DNA from: Plastoroseomonas arctica
GTDB taxonomy: Bacteria > Pseudomonadota > Alphaproteobacteria > Acetobacterales > Acetobacteraceae
Reading direction: 5' to 3'
DNA length: 64,000 nt
Assembly (NCBI RefSeq): GCF_018128965.1
Contig: NZ_JAAEDH010000001.1
Location: 62,001 to 126,000 of the forward strand
The notes below the pieces were generated by a model. That model saw only the letters and a program-made list of their open reading frames with translations, ran no database searches and was not told the DNA's origin. A program made the position numbers and the translations under genes. Shown here piece by piece: positions 60,934-64,000 of the stretch (its first letter is position 1; every line of letters starts with the position of its first letter).

Positions 60934-63234
60934 TCAGTTGCGCAGCGCGCGGCCGGTGTCGAGCATGTGCTCCACACGGGCCAGGGTGGGGTCGGTGCGC
61001 AGCAGCGCCATGAAGGCCTCGCGCTCCAGCTTTCGGACTTGGTCGTCGGTGACGTCCTCGGTGATGTCGGCGCGGGGGCCGCCGGTGAGCGCGGTGGCAA
61101 GATGCCCGCACACCGTCACGTCATGCGGCGTGGCGCGGCCGAGTGCGACGGCGCCATCCACCGCCATCATCAGCGCCGCGCGGCCGGAGGGGCCAGGCAG
61201 GCGCAGCGGCTTGGGCTCGGGCGGCGCGTAGCCCTCGACCATGGCCAGCGCGCGCGCCTTGGCGGCGGCGAGCAGGCGGTCGCGGTTCATGGTGATGCCG
61301 TCGGCGGGGCGCAGCAGCATCCAGTCCCGCGCTTCGTGGGCGGATTTGGCGACGGTCGCGGTCGAGATCATCTCGAAGGCCTTGGCGACGGGGGGCATCG
61401 GGCCGCGCGGCGCGCCCTTGGCTTCCGTCCAGCGCCGGAGCATCGCGGCGCATCCGCCCCAGCCGGGGATGACGCCGACGCCGACCTCGACCAGGCCAAT
61501 ATAGGTCTCCGCATGGGCCTCGATGGCGTCGCAATGGAGTAGCACTTCGCAACCGCCGCCGAGCGCCATGCCCGATGGCGCGCCGACCACGGGGAAGGGG
61601 GCGGCACGCAGCGCGGCGAAGGCTTTCTGGCCCTGCTCGATCATGCTTTCGATCTCGCCCCAGGCGGCGATGTTCGCGGCGAAGAGTGCCAGGCCGAGAT
61701 GGGCGCCGACCGAGAAATTCTCCGCCTCGTTGTGGATGACAAGCGCCTTGAAGGCGCCCTTCTTGCCGAGCGCGATCGCCTTGCCGACCGTGGCGAGCAC
61801 GTCGGGGTCGATGGCGTTCATCTTGGTGTGGAATTCCAGGCAGGCGACGCCGTCGCCGATATCCCAAAGGCTGGCGCCGGCGGTCTTCTCCATCGGTTTG
61901 CCGCGGCGCTTGATGTCGGCGAGCAGAAGCACGCCGTCGGGGCGCACGATGGGTGCGTGGCGGCCGTCGAGCTGCATCACCTCGGCCACACCATCCGTCT
62001 CGCGGTAGAAGCGGCCTTCGCCCACGGTGTCGAGCAGCGGCGGCACCGGGTGCCCCGCCTCGCGCAGCATGGCCGCAAAGCGGGCGGGACCGATGCGGTC
62101 GATCAGCTCGAACGGCCCCCAGCGCCAATTGTAGCCGAGGCGCATGGCGGCATCGACGGCGGCGATGTCGTCGGCAACCTCAGGCACGAGGGCAGCCGCA
62201 TAGCCCAGCGTGTCGAGCAGCACGGCGCGCGCATAGCGGCCGCCGCGGTCTGGGTGCGACACCAGTGCGACGATGTCGCGCTTGCCGGCAGCGAGGCTTT
62301 CCAGCACCGCGCGCTCGGTCGGGCGATCCTTGCCGGTGCCGAGGTCGATCGCGAATTTCTCTGACGCGCCATCGGCGCCCTTGGTGCGGGTGTAGAAGCC
62401 GCCCTTGCCGCCCTTGCGGCCGATGCGGCCTTCCCCGATCAGCCGGACGATCAGCGGCTGGTCGCGCATGGCGGCGACATAGGCGTCATCGGCCGGAAGG
62501 CTCGCTTTCATGCTGGCCGCGATGTGCGGCATCAGGTCGATGCCGACCAGGTCCAGCAGGCCGAAGACGCCGGTGCGCGGGATGCCGAGCGGGCTGCCCA
62601 TCACCGCATCCGCTTCCTCGATGGTCAGGCCTAGGTCCATCGCGTTGTTGATCGCGGACTGGATCCACTGCCCGCCGATGCGGTTGGCGATGAAGCCCGG
62701 CCGGTCCTTGCACGGGATCACCGTCTTGCCGAGCGCGTGGTCCGCCACCTGCGTCACCGAGGCCACTGCGTCGGCGCGCGTCGCCGGTCCGGTGACGAGT
62801 TCCAGCAGGCGCATGTAGCGCGGCGGGTTGAAGAAATGGGTGATGAGGAAATCCGCGGCCCAGGGCGCGTCGTCGGTCAGCGCCGCGAGCGGGATGGTCG
62901 AGGTGTTGGACGACAGGATGGAGCCGGGCTTGCGCACCGCCTGGAGCTGTTCGTAGAGGGCGCGCTTAGCCTCGGGCTTTTCCACGATCGCCTCGATGAT
63001 CCAGTCGCAATCGGCAACGAGCGCGAGTTCCGTGCCGAGGTCGCCCGTGGTCACGCGGCGGGCGAAGATGCGATGCATGAAGGGCGCGGGATCGGCGCGG
63101 ATCATGCGCTCGACGGCCTTCGCCGCTCCGCCGGGGACGATGTCGAGCAGCACCACGGGGATGCCCGCGTTCGCCACATGGGCGGCGATGCCGGCGCCCA
63201 TGACGCCGGCGCCGATGACGGCGATCTTGTTCAT
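60934..63234 (-). CDS. 3-hydroxyacyl-CoA dehydrogenase/enoyl-CoA hydratase fusion
   Basis: The 766-residue protein has the dehydrogenase first (KIAVIGAGVMGAGIAAHVANAG, LSSNTSTIPLAAL, ITHFFNPPRYMRLLELVTG, FIANRIGGQW) and a crotonase-type hydratase after about residue 470 (SGMALGGGCEVLLHCDAIEAHAETYIGLVEVGVGVIPGWGG region). This order is the reverse of E. coli FadB but normal for this alphaproteobacterial family. It catalyses the middle two steps of beta-oxidation. Thiolase lies upstream and acyl-CoA dehydrogenase downstream, a complete cycle. Confidence 0.93.
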   Translation of the reverse strand: MNKIAVIGAGVMGAGIAAHVANAGIPVVLLDIVPGGAAKAVERMIRADPAPFMHRIFARRVTTGDLGTELALVADCDWIIEAIVEKPEAKRALYEQLQAVRKPGSILSSNTSTIPLAALTDDAPWAADFLITHFFNPPRYMRLLELVTGPATRADAVASVTQVADHALGKTVIPCKDRPGFIANRIGGQWIQSAINNAMDLGLTIEEADAVMGSPLGIPRTGVFGLLDLVGIDLMPHIAASMKASLPADDAYVAAMRDQPLIVRLIGEGRIGRKGGKGGFYTRTKGADGASEKFAIDLGTGKDRPTERAVLESLAAGKRDIVALVSHPDRGGRYARAVLLDTLGYAAALVPEVADDIAAVDAAMRLGYNWRWGPFELIDRIGPARFAAMLREAGHPVPPLLDTVGEGRFYRETDGVAEVMQLDGRHAPIVRPDGVLLLADIKRRGKPMEKTAGASLWDIGDGVACLEFHTKMNAIDPDVLATVGKAIALGKKGAFKALVIHNEAENFSVGAHLGLALFAANIAAWGEIESMIEQGQKAFAALRAAPFPVVGAPSGMALGGGCEVLLHCDAIEAHAETYIGLVEVGVGVIPGWGGCAAMLRRWTEAKGAPRGPMPPVAKAFEMISTATVAKSAHEARDWMLLRPADGITMNRDRLLAAAKARALAMVEGYAPPEPKPLRLPGPSGRAALMMAVDGAVALGRATPHDVTVCGHLATALTGGPRADITEDVTDDQVRKLEREAFMALLRTDPTLARVEHMLDTGRALRN

Positions 63235-63303
63235 GATTGCCTCCGGCCGCCGGGTGCTGACCTCACAACCAGCACCAAAAAATCAAAAATGAAAGAATGG
63301 GGT

Positions 63304-63325
63304 TCGGGGAAATTCTTTTCCCCGA
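63304..63325 (-). terminator. Hairpin terminator after the thiolase gene (shared module)
   Basis: An 8-base perfect stem (TCGGGGAA/TTCCCCGA) with loop ATTCTT begins six bases after the thiolase stop. On the minus strand it is followed by a tract with long T runs (CATTTTTGATTTTTTGG). The same stem-loop design occurs after the MOSC gene at 41771-41792. It may reduce read-through into the next gene. Confidence 0.65.
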
Positions 63326-63331
63326 CCTGCT

Positions 63332-64000
63332 TCAAGAGACCGCCTCCAACACGGTCGCAATCCCTTGGCCCCCGCCAATGCACTGCGTCGCCAAGGCATA
63401 GCGCCCGCGCTCCCGCTGCAGCAGTGCCGCAGCCTTCCCCGTTATCCGCGCCCCGGTCGCCCCCAGCGGATGGCCCAGCGCAATCGCCCCGCCATCGATG
63501 TTCACCGTCGCCGGGTCCAGGCCCAGCTCGCGCATGCACGCGATCGCCTGGCTCGCGAAGGCTTCGTTCAGCTCCACCACGTCTAGGTCGCGCACGGTGA
63601 TCCCGGCCCGCTCCATCGCCTTGCGCGAGGCACCAACCGGACCCATGCCCATCACCTCCGGCGCGCAGCCCGCGACCGCGATGGACTTGATCCGCGCGAG
63701 CGGCTTGAGGCCATGGGCGCGCGCGTACTCCTCGGTGCAGACCAGCACGGCGGCCGCGCCATCGGTGAGCGGGGAGGCGGTGCCCGCGGTCACCGTGCCA
63801 TCCGTGCGGAAGGCTGGCTTCAACCCGGCGAGGCCCTCGGCGGAAGTATCGGGGCGCAGGCAGCCGTCCGCGGCGATGGATTCCTTGCCGACCGTCACCG
63901 GCACGATCTCAGCGGCGAGCTTGCCCGCGGCCTGCGCGGCGGCGGCGCGGCGCTGGCTTTCCACCGCGAACTCCTCCTGCGCCACGCGCGGGATCTGGTG
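63332..64000 (-). CDS. Acetyl-CoA acyltransferase (thiolase), 5' end outside window
   Basis: About 222 C-terminal residues are visible and the gene continues past the right edge. AVESQRRAAAAQAAGKLAAEIVP marks the thiolase core. The C-terminal active-site His lies in IALGHPLGATGARITGKAAA and the second Cys in ATQCIGGGQGIATVLE. It cleaves 3-ketoacyl-CoA in the last step of beta-oxidation. The nucleophile Cys region is outside the window. With the next two genes it forms a beta-oxidation operon. Confidence 0.93.
   Translation of the reverse strand, partial: HQIPRVAQEEFAVESQRRAAAAQAAGKLAAEIVPVTVGKESIAADGCLRPDTSAEGLAGLKPAFRTDGTVTAGTASPLTDGAAAVLVCTEEYARAHGLKPLARIKSIAVAGCAPEVMGMGPVGASRKAMERAGITVRDLDVVELNEAFASQAIACMRELGLDPATVNIDGGAIALGHPLGATGARITGKAAALLQRERGRYALATQCIGGGQGIATVLEAVS

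Overview
The window is a GC-rich, tightly packed bacterial chromosome segment. Strong G/C third positions, many GTG/TTG starts, 1-8 base gene overlaps and abundant orphan tripartite-tricarboxylate (Bug/TctC), TRAP and ABC solute receptors suggest an alphaproteobacterium, most likely Acetobacteraceae (Roseomonas-like). This placement is inference from gene content and style; no 16S gene is present. I saw no rRNA, tRNA, CRISPR array, intact insertion sequence or prophage.

Layout. 1-10.8 kb: a partial metal-dependent amidohydrolase, an M20 amidohydrolase, a ModA-like receptor, an HSL-type hydrolase, a Pat-like (ADP-forming acyl-CoA synthetase)-GNAT fusion overlapping an XRE regulator tail to tail, a glyoxylate pair (hyi-glxR) and an AI-2E-family permease. 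10.8-19.0 kb: a complete dipeptide-type ABC importer whose last ATPase gene overlaps a gene for the proteasome-like peptidase Anbu, followed by a Bug receptor and a dihydroxyphthalate-decarboxylase-like protein. 19.0-20.6 kb: an AT-rich insert coding for an unrecognised protein with a HEPN-type RNFVAH motif, directly preceded by a possible small membrane protein. 20.6-25.7 kb (minus): a queuosine cluster, queA-tgt-queF-queG-queC-yhhQ. 25.8-35.0 kb: a monooxygenase-like protein, a phosphoesterase, then a TRAP transporter overlapping hydantoinase/oxoprolinase A and B, a MaoC-like protein and a carboxymuconolactone-decarboxylase-like protein. 35-41.5 kb: amidohydrolase, TPP enzyme, 3-hydroxyacyl-CoA dehydrogenase, SDR, GST and an M20 hydantoinase/carbamoylase. 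41.5-45.4 kb (minus): an overlapping run of small-molecule enzymes ending beside a decayed VapB-like antitoxin. 45.6-47.5 kb: minCDE, flanked by two paralogous receptor-fold proteins without signal peptides. 48.4-51.8 kb: a Bug receptor with an apparent one-base frameshift, gamma-glutamyltransferase and an enoyl-CoA hydratase. 51.8-58.9 kb: the housekeeping run rpoZ-rsh-acpS-lepB-rnc-era-(ModA-like)-recO. 59.1-64 kb (minus): a fatty-acid beta-oxidation set (thiolase, hydroxyacyl-CoA dehydrogenase/enoyl-CoA hydratase fusion, acyl-CoA dehydrogenase).

How it fits together: most of the window is catabolic and scavenging (import of peptides and organic acids, ring-amide opening, beta-oxidation), interleaved with conserved core blocks (min, era/rnc, que). 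The least explained parts are the AT-rich HEPN-like insert, the Anbu-ABC operon, the TRAP-HyuAB catabolic cluster, and several structured intergenic elements: a shared terminator-like hairpin module, a three-hairpin array and a large nested inverted repeat.
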